A stretch of 64,000 nucleotides of DNA from DATHBD01 sp035296325. Its GTDB lineage: Bacteria; Actinomycetota; Actinomycetes; Mycobacteriales; Micromonosporaceae. This document shows positions 1-8,433 of this stretch, piece by piece (the stretch's first letter is position 1; every line of letters starts with the position of its first letter). The translations under genes and the position numbers were made by a program. Location: positions 227,636-291,635 of the forward strand of contig DATHBD010000058.1 in assembly GCA_035296325.1 (NCBI GenBank), given 5' to 3'. The notes under the pieces were generated by a model. It made no database searches. It saw nothing but the letters and a program-made list of their open reading frames with translations, and was not told the origin of the DNA.

Positions 1-130
1 CTCGGCCGCGGCGGTGCGCCAGTTGGGCATCGCCGAGGACGGCTTCACCCACATCTCCACCGGCGGCGGCGCGTCGCTGGAATTCCTCGAAGGTAAGACG
101 CTGCCCGGCGTCGCGGCGCTGGAGGCCTGA
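1..130 (+). CDS. pgk: phosphoglycerate kinase, 3' end (partial)
   Basis: The window opens inside this gene. The last 42 codons, read in the frame starting at base 2, end at a TGA at 128-130. They contain the HISTGGGASLEFLEGK stretch, which is the conserved C-terminal nucleotide-binding segment of phosphoglycerate kinase, followed by the usual LPGVAAL tail. The enzyme makes ATP and 3-phosphoglycerate from 1,3-bisphosphoglycerate in cytosolic glycolysis. The stop overlaps the tpiA start by one base (TGATG), so the two are probably co-translated. The upstream neighbour would normally be gap, which lies outside the window. Confidence 0.95.
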   Translation, partial: SAAAVRQLGIAEDGFTHISTGGGASLEFLEGKTLPGVAALEA

Positions 131-936
131 TGGCGAAGAAGGACAAGCAGCAGGAACCGCGCACCGGTCGTCGGCCGTTGATGGCCGGCAACTGGAAGAT
201 GAACCTCAACCACCTCGAGGCCATCGCCCTGGTGCAGAAGCTGGCGTTCAGCCTCACCGAGCAGCAGCTCACCGACGTGGAGGTCGTGGTGCTGCCGCCG
301 TTCGTCGACATCCGCAGCGTGCAGACGCTTGTGGACGGCGACAAGCTGATGCTCTCCTACGGCGCGCAGGATCTGTCGCCGCACAAGTCCGGCGCGTACA
401 CCGGGGACATCTCCGGCGCGATGCTGGCGAAGCTGGGCTGTGCGTATGTCACGGTCGGGCACTCCGAGCGACGGGCGTACCACGGCGAGGACGACGCTCT
501 GGTGGCAGCGAAGGTGAAGGCCGCGCTCGGCAACGGGATCACCCCGATCCTGTGCGTCGGCGAAGGCCTGGACGTCCGCGAGGCGGGCGAGCACGTGGCG
601 TATACCCTGGGCCAGCTCGACGCGGCGCTGGCCGGCCTGACCCCCGACCAGGTGGACAAGGTCGTGGTGGCGTACGAGCCGGTGTGGGCGATCGGCACCG
701 GCAAGACCGCCACGCCGGAGGACGCGCAGGAGGTCATCGGCGCGATCCGCAACCGCCTCGCCGAGACGCACTCCGGTGGCGTGGCCGACCGGATCCGCCT
801 GCTCTACGGCGGCTCCGTCAAGGGCTCCAACGTGGCGGGCATCATGGATCAGACCGACATCGACGGTGCACTCGTCGGCGGCGCCAGTATCGACGCCGAG
901 GAGTTCGTGCGGATCTGCCGTCTCGGCAAATCCTGA
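130..936 (+). CDS. tpiA: triosephosphate isomerase
   Basis: This 268-residue protein interconverts dihydroxyacetone phosphate and glyceraldehyde 3-phosphate in glycolysis. The three catalytic elements are visible: Lys23 in GNWKMN, His111 in VGHSERR, and Glu183 in AYEPVWAIGTGKTA. The phosphate-binding LYGGSVKGSN stretch is near the end. The ATG at 130 overlaps the pgk stop. It adds a polar, Lys/Arg-rich head of about 17 residues before the usual MAGNWKMN; the ATG at 181 is an alternative start, but coupling to pgk favours 130. A strong hairpin follows about 20 bases after the stop. Confidence 0.97.
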   Translation: MAKKDKQQEPRTGRRPLMAGNWKMNLNHLEAIALVQKLAFSLTEQQLTDVEVVVLPPFVDIRSVQTLVDGDKLMLSYGAQDLSPHKSGAYTGDISGAMLAKLGCAYVTVGHSERRAYHGEDDALVAAKVKAALGNGITPILCVGEGLDVREAGEHVAYTLGQLDAALAGLTPDQVDKVVVAYEPVWAIGTGKTATPEDAQEVIGAIRNRLAETHSGGVADRIRLLYGGSVKGSNVAGIMDQTDIDGALVGGASIDAEEFVRICRLGKS

Positions 937-953
937 CCATGACCCCGACAGCG

Positions 954-1005
954 GCAACGGAGGGCGGCTGCCCCGGCTCTCGCCGGGGCAGCTGCCCTCC
1001 GTTGC
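954..1005. terminator. bidirectional hairpin terminator between tpiA and the DUF4232 gene
   Basis: Two 24-base arms (954-977 and 982-1005) pair along their whole length with one G-T wobble, around a four-base loop. The hairpin sits between the stop codons of two convergent genes, which fits shared transcription termination. There is no clear T-tract, as is common in GC-rich actinomycetes. Confidence 0.8.
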
Positions 1006-1014
1006 GTCCTGACC

Positions 1015-1686
1015 TCAGGCAGGCGGCGTCAGGCTCGGGCGCTGCGCCTGCAGTGGCTTGACGTAGAGCGACCCGTGATCGCAGACATGCCCCAACATGG
1101 CGTACTCCCGGATCTCCGTCGTCTCGTCGGGCGGGGTGACCAGCAGTCCGAACATTCTGCCGCCACACATCGGCGAAGCCTCCTCGTCCCAGTTCGGCGT
1201 GAACCTCCAGGCCAGGGAGGACCACGCGGTTTCGCCGGGCTGCAGGGTGACCTCCTTCAGTTCCCCGTCGGTGCGGGTGACGTCGGTGGGCATCGGTCGA
1301 TCCTGCGCGCCGACGAGCCGCAGGCCGGGGTACCCGGACACGGCGCAGGGCTCACTGCTCTTGTTGGTCAGGCCGAGTTCGGCGGCCTGCGACGACCCGG
1401 CCTGGCCCGGCCACACGAACTGGTCCAGATCGACCTGCAGCTGTGCCGTGGTGCACCGCTGCACCGTCGGTGGGTCCTGCTTATGCGGCGTGCTGGTCTG
1501 CGGCCCAGGCTGCTGGATGGGCCGGTTCACCGGTACCAACCCAGCCTGCGCACCCGCTGTGGACACGCCCGCGTTCCCTGCGGGCGTGGCACCCTTGGCC
1601 GTACCGGCGGTGGTGCCGCAGCCCGCTGTGACGGCGAACGTTACAGCGGCGAGAACGCACACGTACTTGGTCGTGCTCCGAAACAT
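1015..1686 (-). CDS. secreted lipoprotein with a DUF4232-type domain
   Basis: From the ATG at 1686 this is a 223-residue protein with a lipoprotein signal peptide: positively charged start, hydrophobic core, and a VTAGC lipobox with Cys23 as the likely lipidated residue. A low-complexity Ala/Gly/Thr/Pro spacer of about 50 residues leads into a DUF4232-like domain (Cys-T-x-Q start, a LGLTNKSSEPCAVSGYPGL segment, late cysteines that could pair). The function of DUF4232 is unknown. I chose 1686 over the ATG at 1698 because a GGGGGA lies just before it. It is on the opposite strand to tpiA and secG, which are normally adjacent in actinomycetes, so it looks inserted between them. Confidence 0.8.
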   Translation of the reverse strand: MFRSTTKYVCVLAAVTFAVTAGCGTTAGTAKGATPAGNAGVSTAGAQAGLVPVNRPIQQPGPQTSTPHKQDPPTVQRCTTAQLQVDLDQFVWPGQAGSSQAAELGLTNKSSEPCAVSGYPGLRLVGAQDRPMPTDVTRTDGELKEVTLQPGETAWSSLAWRFTPNWDEEASPMCGGRMFGLLVTPPDETTEIREYAMLGHVCDHGSLYVKPLQAQRPSLTPPA

Positions 1687-1969
1687 CAGATCCCCCATGA
1701 CTCAGAAGTGGTTGCCTTGCTGATGTCCGAACGTTAGGGGCGGCAGCCCGGCCGTTCATCCCCGATTCGTGCCACGGGCCATGGGAAGCCTTTTCCTGAC
1801 AGATCGACTGGGGGACGACGGCGTCCCGCGCCCGGGTGGTGGGACAGCAGCGCGGACGTAGCCGCGGGGTGGGGCAGAAGCGATATCGTTGGCCCGCTAT
1901 TCTGGACAACGCCGTCGGCCCGCCAGAAATCGGTGGCGGCCTGCACCCGCTGAGAGGACCAGACGCGTC

Positions 1970-2227
1970 ATGAGGGCGTTCGCCATCTCCCTGATCGTCC
2001 TGCTCGTCATTACGAGTGTGCTGTTGACCATGCTGATCCTGCTGCACCGCGGCAAGGGCGGCGGCCTGTCGAGCATGTTCGGTGGCGGTGTGTCGTCGAG
2101 CCTTGCCGGCTCGTCGGTCGCCGAGCGCAACCTTGACCGCTACACCGTTCTGGTGGGCATTGTCTGGTTTGCCAGCATCGTCGGCCTGGGATTGTGGCTG
2201 AAGGTTGTCCAAAACGCTGCTGCGTAA
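1970..2227 (+). CDS. secG: preprotein translocase subunit SecG
   Basis: This 85-residue protein has two hydrophobic helices (about residues 2-23 and 59-78) separated by a Gly/Ser-rich loop containing GGGLSSMFGGG, the usual SecG architecture. SecG is the small third subunit of the SecYEG channel in the cytoplasmic membrane and assists protein export. The ATG at 1970 is preceded by AGAGGACC at a good distance. An in-frame upstream ATG at 1889 would add an arginine-rich head unlike the family. Its place after tpiA and before rbpA is typical of actinomycetes. Confidence 0.95.
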   Translation: MRAFAISLIVLLVITSVLLTMLILLHRGKGGGLSSMFGGGVSSSLAGSSVAERNLDRYTVLVGIVWFASIVGLGLWLKVVQNAAA

Positions 2228-2256
2228 CCGCCGCGGCACCTTTTACACTTCTCCCC

Positions 2257-2275
2257 GCGGCCCGGCCCGGGCCGC
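2257..2275 (+). terminator. GC-rich hairpin between secG and rbpA
   Basis: Perfect 8-base arms (2257-2264, 2268-2275) surround a 3-base loop about 30 bases after the secG stop. The hairpin could end the secG transcript or partly insulate rbpA. No T-tract follows, so its role is uncertain. Confidence 0.45.
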
Positions 2276-2346
2276 GCGCAGGGCTCCCGCCCACTCTCCT
2301 GCACTCCGCACCACGTCGCGTACCGACGGAACAGGAGCAAGCAGCT

Positions 2347-2688
2347 GTGGCAACTGGCAACGCCATTCGTGGATCACGCGTGGGATCAGGCCCGATGCGG
2401 TGGGCCGAGCGGGGGGACGAGGCACCCCGTCGCCCGGTCAGCTACTGGTGTGCCAACGGCCACCAGACGGAGCCGTCCTTCGCCGCTGAGGTAGCGCCTC
2501 CGACGGTATGGGAGTGCCCGCGGTGCGGCCTTCCGGCCGGGCAGGACTCCGAGAATCCACCGGCTCCGCCCAGGTCGGAGCCGTACAAGACGCATCTCGC
2601 CTACGTGAAGGAGCGCCGGTCAGAAGCGGATGGCGCCGCCATTCTGGCCGAAGCGCTCGCCCGCCTGCGCCAGCGCCGCGGCGAGTAG
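2347..2688 (+). CDS. rbpA: RNA polymerase-binding protein RbpA
   Basis: This 113-residue protein matches RbpA throughout: an NAIRGSRVGSGPM N-terminal tail, a core VSYWCANGHQTEPSFA...VWECPRCGLPAGQD with the CxxH and CxxC metal-ligand positions, the NPPAPPR linker, and the EPYKTHLAYVKERRS sigma-interacting segment with a charged C-terminal helix. RbpA is an actinobacterial factor that binds RNA polymerase with the principal sigma factor and stabilises open complexes. The GTG at 2347 is chosen because AGGAG lies 9 bases upstream and the protein then begins at the usual point. The gene is monocistronic here. Confidence 0.97.
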   Translation: MATGNAIRGSRVGSGPMRWAERGDEAPRRPVSYWCANGHQTEPSFAAEVAPPTVWECPRCGLPAGQDSENPPAPPRSEPYKTHLAYVKERRSEADGAAILAEALARLRQRRGE

Positions 2689-2716
2689 CGGGCTCCACCC
2701 GCATCGCGGCCGGCGA

Positions 2717-3061
2717 CTACGGCACTGACTGCCGACTGCGCCGGGAGTGCGCAAGCGCGGCCGCCGCGCACGCGGTGGCGACCACCAGGCCGGCCAACAG
2801 TAGGCCGATGACGAACGTCGAGCCGTCGTCTCCCGGGGTGGCGAGACCGACCAGCGTGCGGCAGCGCGTTCCGGTGAGTTCACAGTCCCCGCGCCGGCAC
2901 ATCACCATCGGCAGCGACACACAACGCCCCGGCGTCAGCACCACGACTCCGATCGCGGCTACGCCGGCGGCCAGGGGCCACCGCCGCCGCAACGGCGCGA
3001 ACCTGCCAATCAACACGGCGGCCAGCAGGTAGGCTGCCGCCGCCACCAGATAGCCCCACAT
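2717..3061 (-). CDS. small membrane protein with four-cysteine loop
   Basis: I do not recognise the family. The 114-residue protein has hydrophobic segments at about 2-19, 30-45 and 85-107. Between the second and third lies a polar stretch with four cysteines (CVSLPMVMC, then two more within 12 residues) that would face the oxidising side of the membrane and could form two disulfides. The ATG at 3061 has GGAGG six bases upstream, better supported than the GTG at 3076. It ends convergently with rbpA, 28 bases from its stop. Confidence 0.65.
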   Translation of the reverse strand: MWGYLVAAAAYLLAAVLIGRFAPLRRRWPLAAGVAAIGVVVLTPGRCVSLPMVMCRRGDCELTGTRCRTLVGLATPGDDGSTFVIGLLLAGLVVATACAAAALAHSRRSRQSVP

Positions 3062-3151
3062 CGCCGGTCCTCCCACCGCGCCTGTCGGATGGGCGCAGCG
3101 CCTGACGATGGGCCCATCCGGCTGCCAATTTGCCCGCCGTGCCCGGACGAG

Positions 3152-3727
3152 CTACGGCACTGTGATCAAGTCCAGTCCATTGGACGACAGGACACTCTGC
3201 AGGTTGACGTTGAACACCCTCCACGAGCAGAGCCGGTCGCCGATGGCCTGGCACGTCGTGAATGTGTCAGGGTCGCCCAGTGTAATGACACCGATGCCGT
3301 TCAACCCACTGCCGATGCTGCCCGCCAACACAGGCCCGCCGCTGTCACCCTCTCCAGCCGGGGCGGTGCGATGCACCTGCTCGGTCCAGAAGCCCGGTCC
3401 GATGCCATCCTCGTAGCCCCCCACCGCAGTAATGTAGTTGCCGCATATCGCACCGGAAAAGCCACCGCTGTAGCAGACGTGGGTATTCATGGTGGGCGTC
3501 ACGTAGCCGTTTATGGTGGCGCCGTCGCTCGAGTTGTTCGGTCCGACATACACGCCACCGCCGTAGTCCTCGCCCGTCATGTAGGTGCTGTCGTTGCTGG
3601 CGACCCCGCCTGCCGTGTTACCGACGAAGCGTTCACTGTCCGGAGTCTGCCACCGCAGATTTTTGCCGCAGTGTCGGGACAGCGTCACGGTACGCGAGCG
3701 GCACGGCGGCCCCCTTGGCCGGTGGTA
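3152..3727 (-). pseudogene. trypsin-like serine protease, 5'-truncated or frameshifted
   Basis: The frame from a GTG at 3688 gives 178 residues of a chymotrypsin-fold protease: LSRHCG carries the catalytic His environment right at the start, EDYGGG is the likely Asp region, and GEGDSGGPVL holds the catalytic Ser. Paired cysteines and Asn/Gly-rich loops suggest a secreted enzyme. The signal peptide, propeptide and first strands that should precede the His are missing. The frame stays open only to 3727 before a stop. Another frame just upstream carries a plausible Ala/Val-rich leader, so a frameshift near 3690 may have broken the gene. Base use is less GC-biased than in its neighbours. It could still be translated as a fragment. 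Confidence 0.6.
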
Positions 3728-3912
3728 TCACCTTCACTGAGCTCCGCAACGCAGCCGTGGATGCGTTGTTGCCGCTACGCGGCGCCGCGCCCAGCGAGGA
3801 CGGACGCGTCTTGCCTGGTCACCGGGATCACATTTCAGATTGTGAAACGTGGACCTTGGTGCGAACCGGCTCCGGCGGTTAGGCCGGTGCCCGTGGAGCC
3901 AAGGGTGCGAAC

Positions 3913-4662
3913 CTACTGGACCGCCTCGCCGGCGGCCGACTGGTCGAGCAGCCACAAGGTGCGCCCCACACCGTGGACGGTGGCGGCCGGAAGCGGTACC
4001 GGCTCTGCCGCACCGAGTGCCCTTGTCACAGCGTCCGATTTCGCGGCGCCGGATGCCAACAACCACACCTCGTCAGCGGTGTTGATCGCCGCAAGCGTGA
4101 GCGTGGTGCGGGTCGGTGGCGGTTTCGGACTGTCCCGCACCGCGGATACCGGGCCGGTCTCGTCGACGGGGTGCCCCGGAAACACCGATGCCACGTGGCC
4201 GTCCTCGCCGACGCCGAGCATCAGCACATCGAAGCGCGGGAGGGTGACGCCACCCGGGCCGGCCGACGCGGCCAACTCCGCGGCGTAGCGCCTTGCCGCG
4301 GCCTCCGGATCATCGCCGTCCGGGCCGTCCGGGGCCGGCATCGGATGCACCCTCGCCGGGTCGAGCGGCAGCGCGTCCAGCAGCGCCGCGCGGGCCTGGG
4401 TGTCGTTGCGCTCCGGGTCGCCGGCCGGCAGGAACCGCTCGTCGCCCCACCAGACGTCCACCCGGGACCAGTTCACCGAGTCCCGGACCGGGCTGTCCCG
4501 CAGCGCGGAGAAGATCCGAGCGGCGATCCGGCCCCCGGTCAGCACGACCGACGCATGGCCGTGCGCCGCCTGGGCGTCCAGCAGGCGGACGGCCAGGCGT
4601 GCTGCCACCGCGTGCGCCAGAACGTCCGGGTCCGTGTGGACGATGACCGCTGGCCGGGTCAT
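3913..4662 (-). CDS. pgl: 6-phosphogluconolactonase
   Basis: This 249-residue protein hydrolyses 6-phosphogluconolactone, the second step of the oxidative pentose phosphate pathway. It shows VLTGGRIAARIF near residue 50, WGDERFLP with the following RNDTQA, and LGVGEDGHVASVFPGHP, the glucosamine-6-phosphate-isomerase-like active-site loop of DevB/Pgl enzymes. The ATG at 4662 overlaps the opcA stop by four bases (ATGA), which decides the start and implies coupled translation. It is the last gene of the minus-strand tkt-tal-zwf-opcA-pgl run. Confidence 0.95.
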   Translation of the reverse strand: MTRPAVIVHTDPDVLAHAVAARLAVRLLDAQAAHGHASVVLTGGRIAARIFSALRDSPVRDSVNWSRVDVWWGDERFLPAGDPERNDTQARAALLDALPLDPARVHPMPAPDGPDGDDPEAAARRYAAELAASAGPGGVTLPRFDVLMLGVGEDGHVASVFPGHPVDETGPVSAVRDSPKPPPTRTTLTLAAINTADEVWLLASGAAKSDAVTRALGAAEPVPLPAATVHGVGRTLWLLDQSAAGEAVQ

Positions 4663-5648
4663 GCGGCCTTCTCCGGCTGCTCGGCCAGCGCCGGGTCCTT
4701 CCAAATGTGCACCCTGGTCGCCGGCCGATCGTCGAGACCCGGTACGCCGGTGGCGCCGGAGAGGGACGCGGCGTAGGTCTGATCGGCGTCCAGCCTGCGC
4801 AGCTCCTCGGCAAGCTCCTCGCCCAGTGGCCGCCGGATCAGCGGCAGGGTCCGGTCCGGCAGCCCGGTCCGGCGCAGGATGCCGGTGCCGTTGTCGCCCT
4901 GCCGGGTGAGTTCGATACGCCGACCGTCGACCAGATCGATCGAGACCGACTGGAGCAGGTCACCCTTGGCGTACTTGTGCTGCACCGGTATGCCGAGCCG
5001 TGCGGTCAGCCAGCCGCCGAGCAGCGCCGCCGTGGTGCTGAACTCCGGTCCGGTGATGGTGATCGACTGCACCGGGGTGTCGATCGTGTCGAACGCCCCG
5101 GCGATGTGGGTACGCCACGGGGTCGCCCGAGTCCAGGCCAGGTCGGTGTCACCGGGTGAATAGTCCTCGGCGCGCCGCCGGAGAGCGGCGATCCGGTCGG
5201 GCGCCTGTCTCGTGTCGGTGATCCGGCGCTCCGCCACCACGCCCAGCGGGTCGTACGCGATGCGGCTCGGCGGAGCGACGTGCCACCAGGTCACCACCGG
5301 TACGTCCGGGGCCAGCAGTGGCATCACCACCGACTCGGCGTGCAGCGCCAGCCGGCCGCGCATCCGCATCACCACCGCCTCGCAGGGGCCGAGCCGGCCG
5401 CCCACCACGATCTCGGCGTCCAGCCGGGACACCTGGTGGGTGACCTCCTGGCGGACCACGATAAGTAGCCGGCACGGATGCGCGGACGCCGCGATGGTGG
5501 CGGCGGCCTCGGCATCGCGGACCTGCGCCTCGTCGACGACGGCGACCAGCGTCAACGCCAGACCGCTGGCCAACCCGCCCGCGCTGCGGCGTTCCGCGGA
5601 GAGTGCCTTGACCACGGCGTTGCCCGTGGTGTCCCACAAACCGATCAT
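4659..5648 (-). CDS. opcA: glucose-6-phosphate dehydrogenase assembly protein OpcA
   Basis: This 329-residue protein starts MIGLWDTTGNAVVKAL, the standard OpcA N terminus. It also has the PCRLLIVV segment and the VVTWW and LGVVAERRITDTR stretches of the family. In actinobacteria and cyanobacteria OpcA is needed for full activity or redox control of glucose-6-phosphate dehydrogenase; its mechanism is not visible from sequence. The ATG at 5648 is preceded by CCAGGAGACAACC. It lies 20 bases after zwf and overlaps pgl by four bases, so it is in the same operon as its partner enzyme. Confidence 0.95.
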   Translation of the reverse strand: MIGLWDTTGNAVVKALSAERRSAGGLASGLALTLVAVVDEAQVRDAEAAATIAASAHPCRLLIVVRQEVTHQVSRLDAEIVVGGRLGPCEAVVMRMRGRLALHAESVVMPLLAPDVPVVTWWHVAPPSRIAYDPLGVVAERRITDTRQAPDRIAALRRRAEDYSPGDTDLAWTRATPWRTHIAGAFDTIDTPVQSITITGPEFSTTAALLGGWLTARLGIPVQHKYAKGDLLQSVSIDLVDGRRIELTRQGDNGTGILRRTGLPDRTLPLIRRPLGEELAEELRRLDADQTYAASLSGATGVPGLDDRPATRVHIWKDPALAEQPEKAA

Positions 5649-5668
5649 TGGTTGTCTCCTGGTTGTGG

Positions 5669-7204
5669 TCAGGCCCGTCGCCAGGCGCGGCCTTCGCGGC
5701 TGAGCATCTCGTCGGCGGAGCGGGGCCCCCACTCGCCGGCGCGGTACGTGTCCGGCTTCATGCCGGCCCACGCCTCCACCAGCGGATCGACCACTTTCCA
5801 GCTGGCCTCCACTTCGGAGGCGTCCGGGAAGAGCGTCTTGTCCCCCAGCAGCACGTCCAGAATGAGCCGCTCGTACGCCTCCGGGCTGGCATCGGTGAAG
5901 GCCTCGCCGTACTGGAAGTCCATCGCGATGTCGCGGACCTCCATCGTGGTGCCGGGCACCTTCGAGCCGAACTTCATCACCATGCCCTCGTCCGGCTGCA
6001 CCCGGATGACCAGCTCGTTGTGCCCCAGCATCTTGATGTCCTCGGGCTGGAACGGCAGGTGCGGGGCCTTCTTGAAGATCACAGCCACCTCGGTCACCCG
6101 GCGGGGGAGGCGCTTGCCGGCCCGGATGTAGAAGGGCACCCCGGCCCAGCGCCGGTTCTGCACGCCCAGCCGGACCGCCACGTACGTCTCGGTCCTGGAC
6201 TCCTGGGGAATGCCGTCCTCGTCGAGGTAGCCCGACACCCGCTCCCCGGCGACCCAGCCGCTGAGGTACTGCCCCCGCACGGTGTCCCGGCTGACATCCT
6301 CGGGAATCCTGATCGCGCGCAGCACCTTCAGCTTCTCGGTGCGGATCTCGGCCGCGTCGAAACTGGTCGGCTCCTCCATCGCAACCAGCGCCAGGAGTTG
6401 GAGGAGGTGGTTCTGCAGCACGTCGCGGGCGGTGCCGACCTGGTCGTAGAAGCCGGCCCGGGTGCCGATGCCGACGTCCTCAGCCATCGTGATCTGGATG
6501 GAGTCGACGAAGTGCGCCTTCCAGACCGGCTCGAACAGGGCGTTGGCGAAGCGCAGGGCCAGGATGTTCTGGACCGTCTCCTTGCCCAGGTAGTGGTCGA
6601 TCCGGAACACGTCCTGCGCGGTGAAGGCGTCGTCGACGAGATCGTTGAGCTGCTTCGCCGACGTCAGGTCGTTGCCGAACGGCTTCTCCACCACCACGCG
6701 ACGCCAGCCGCCGGACTTCTGGTTGTCCGACATGCCGGTGCGCTCCAACTGCTTGAGCACGACCGGAAACGCCGAGGGCGGGATGGACAGGTAGAACGCG
6801 GCGTTGCCGGCGATGCCGTGGGTCTCGCGCAGCTCGTCGAGGGTCTGGGCGAGCTTGTCGAACGCGGCGTCGTCGTCGAACGCCCCGCCGACGAACCGGA
6901 TGTTCTCGCCGAGCCGCTGCCACACCTCGTCACGCCACGGGGTCCGGGCGTGCTCCTGCGCGGCCTTGCGGGCGATCGCCTCGAAGTCACCGTGGCTCCA
7001 GTCCCGCCGGGAGAAGCCGAGCACGCAGAAGCCGGGCGGTAGCAGACCCCGGTTGGCCAGGTCGTAGATCGCCGGGATCAGCTTCTTGCGGGCCAGGTCG
7101 CCGGTCACCCCGAAGATGACCAGCGCACTCGGCTCAGGGATGCGGGGGAGCCGCCGGTCGGTGGGGTCCCGCAGGACGTTGGCGTTGCGGCCGTTGCCGG
7201 TCAT
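5669..7204 (-). CDS. zwf: glucose-6-phosphate 1-dehydrogenase
   Basis: This 511-residue cytosolic enzyme oxidises glucose 6-phosphate with NAD(P)+, feeding NADPH and the pentose pathway. The nucleotide-binding VIFGVTGDLARKKLIPA is near residue 35, and the substrate-site signature RIDHYLGKETVQN, with its essential His and Lys, is near residue 205. The length matches the family. The ATG at 7204 follows CAGGAGGCGGC and excludes an arginine-rich upstream extension. tal ends 20 bases upstream, so transcription probably runs tkt-tal-zwf-opcA-pgl. Confidence 0.97.
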   Translation of the reverse strand: MTGNGRNANVLRDPTDRRLPRIPEPSALVIFGVTGDLARKKLIPAIYDLANRGLLPPGFCVLGFSRRDWSHGDFEAIARKAAQEHARTPWRDEVWQRLGENIRFVGGAFDDDAAFDKLAQTLDELRETHGIAGNAAFYLSIPPSAFPVVLKQLERTGMSDNQKSGGWRRVVVEKPFGNDLTSAKQLNDLVDDAFTAQDVFRIDHYLGKETVQNILALRFANALFEPVWKAHFVDSIQITMAEDVGIGTRAGFYDQVGTARDVLQNHLLQLLALVAMEEPTSFDAAEIRTEKLKVLRAIRIPEDVSRDTVRGQYLSGWVAGERVSGYLDEDGIPQESRTETYVAVRLGVQNRRWAGVPFYIRAGKRLPRRVTEVAVIFKKAPHLPFQPEDIKMLGHNELVIRVQPDEGMVMKFGSKVPGTTMEVRDIAMDFQYGEAFTDASPEAYERLILDVLLGDKTLFPDASEVEASWKVVDPLVEAWAGMKPDTYRAGEWGPRSADEMLSREGRAWRRA

Positions 7205-7223
7205 GCCGCCTCCTGGTCCGCTC

Positions 7224-8390
7224 TCACCGCTCGGCCTCGGTCTGTGCGACACCCTCCGCCGCCCGGTTCGGCTTGGCCGCACCTTCGTTGGCCGCGTCGA
7301 GAGACTTGGTGACGCCTTCCATCAGCTCCGACCAGCTGGCCGAGAACTTCTCCACCCCTTCGCGCTCCAGCGTGTCAACCACGTCGTCGTAGTCGATGCC
7401 GAGCGCCGCGAGCTCGTCGAGGATCTGCTTCGCCTCGGCGTACCGGCCGGTGACCGAGTCGGGGCGGACCTCGCCGTGGTCGGCGAAGGCGTGCACGACC
7501 GGCTCCGGCATGGTGTTCACCGTGCCCGGCGCCACCAGCTCCTCGACGTAGATCACGTCTCGGTACTCGGGGTTCTTGGTGGAGGTGGAGGCCCACAGCG
7601 GGCGCTGCGGGAACGCGCCGGCGTCGGCGAGCGCCTGCCAGCGGTCACTGCTGAAGACCTGCTCGTACTGCTGGTACGCCAGCACCGCGTTGGCGATGGC
7701 GGCCTTGCCGTGCAGCGCCTGCGCCTCCGGCGTGCCGATCTTGTCGAGCCGCTTGTCGTACTCGGTGTCGACACGGGACACGAAGAACGACGCCACGGAA
7801 CCGATCTTGGAGAGGTCGTGCCCGTTCTCCTTGGCCTGCTCCAGGCCGGCCAGGAACGCGTCCATGACGGCGGCGTAGCGCTGCAGGCTGAAGATCAGCG
7901 TGACGTTGACGCTGATGCCCTGCGCCAGCGTCTTGGTGATCGCCGGCAGGCCCTCGCGGGTGGCCGGGATCTTGATGAACAGGTTGGGCCGGTCGACCAG
8001 CCACCAGAGGGCCTTGGCCTCGGCGGCGGTGCCGTCGCTGTCGGCGGCGAGCCGCGGGTCGACCTCGATCGACACCCGGCCGTCGGCGCCCCGGGACGCG
8101 TCGTAGGCCGGGCGCATCACGTCGCAGGCCCAGCGGACGTCGTACGTGGTGAGCATCCGGATCGCCTCTTCGACGTCCACGCCGCGCACGGCCAGTTCCT
8201 TGACCTGGTCGGCGTAGACGTCGGCGTCGCCGAGTGCCTTGGCGAAGATCGTCGGGTTGGTGGTCACCCCCACCACGTGCTGCTCCCGGCGCAGCCTGTC
8301 CAGACTCCCGCTGGACAGCCGTTCCCGGGAGAGGTCATCGAGCCATACCGCCACTCCGGCGGCCGAGAGCTGCGCCAGCCTGTCACTCAT
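7224..8390 (-). CDS. tal: transaldolase
   Basis: This 388-residue enzyme moves a dihydroxyacetone unit between sugar phosphates in the non-oxidative pentose phosphate pathway. It has GVTTNPTIFAKAL near residue 42, and NLFIKIPATREGLPAI, whose lysine forms the Schiff base, near residue 140. Its size fits the longer TalB-like type common in actinomycetes. The ATG at 8390 begins MSDRLAQLSAAGVAVWLDDLSR, a typical N terminus, and GAGAACG lies just upstream. It sits between tkt and zwf on the same strand, 43 bases after tkt. Confidence 0.96.
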   Translation of the reverse strand: MSDRLAQLSAAGVAVWLDDLSRERLSSGSLDRLRREQHVVGVTTNPTIFAKALGDADVYADQVKELAVRGVDVEEAIRMLTTYDVRWACDVMRPAYDASRGADGRVSIEVDPRLAADSDGTAAEAKALWWLVDRPNLFIKIPATREGLPAITKTLAQGISVNVTLIFSLQRYAAVMDAFLAGLEQAKENGHDLSKIGSVASFFVSRVDTEYDKRLDKIGTPEAQALHGKAAIANAVLAYQQYEQVFSSDRWQALADAGAFPQRPLWASTSTKNPEYRDVIYVEELVAPGTVNTMPEPVVHAFADHGEVRPDSVTGRYAEAKQILDELAALGIDYDDVVDTLEREGVEKFSASWSELMEGVTKSLDAANEGAAKPNRAAEGVAQTEAER

Positions 8391-8433
8391 CACGTTCTCC
8401 GTCTCACTCTTCGTTTCCGATGCCGGCCGGATG

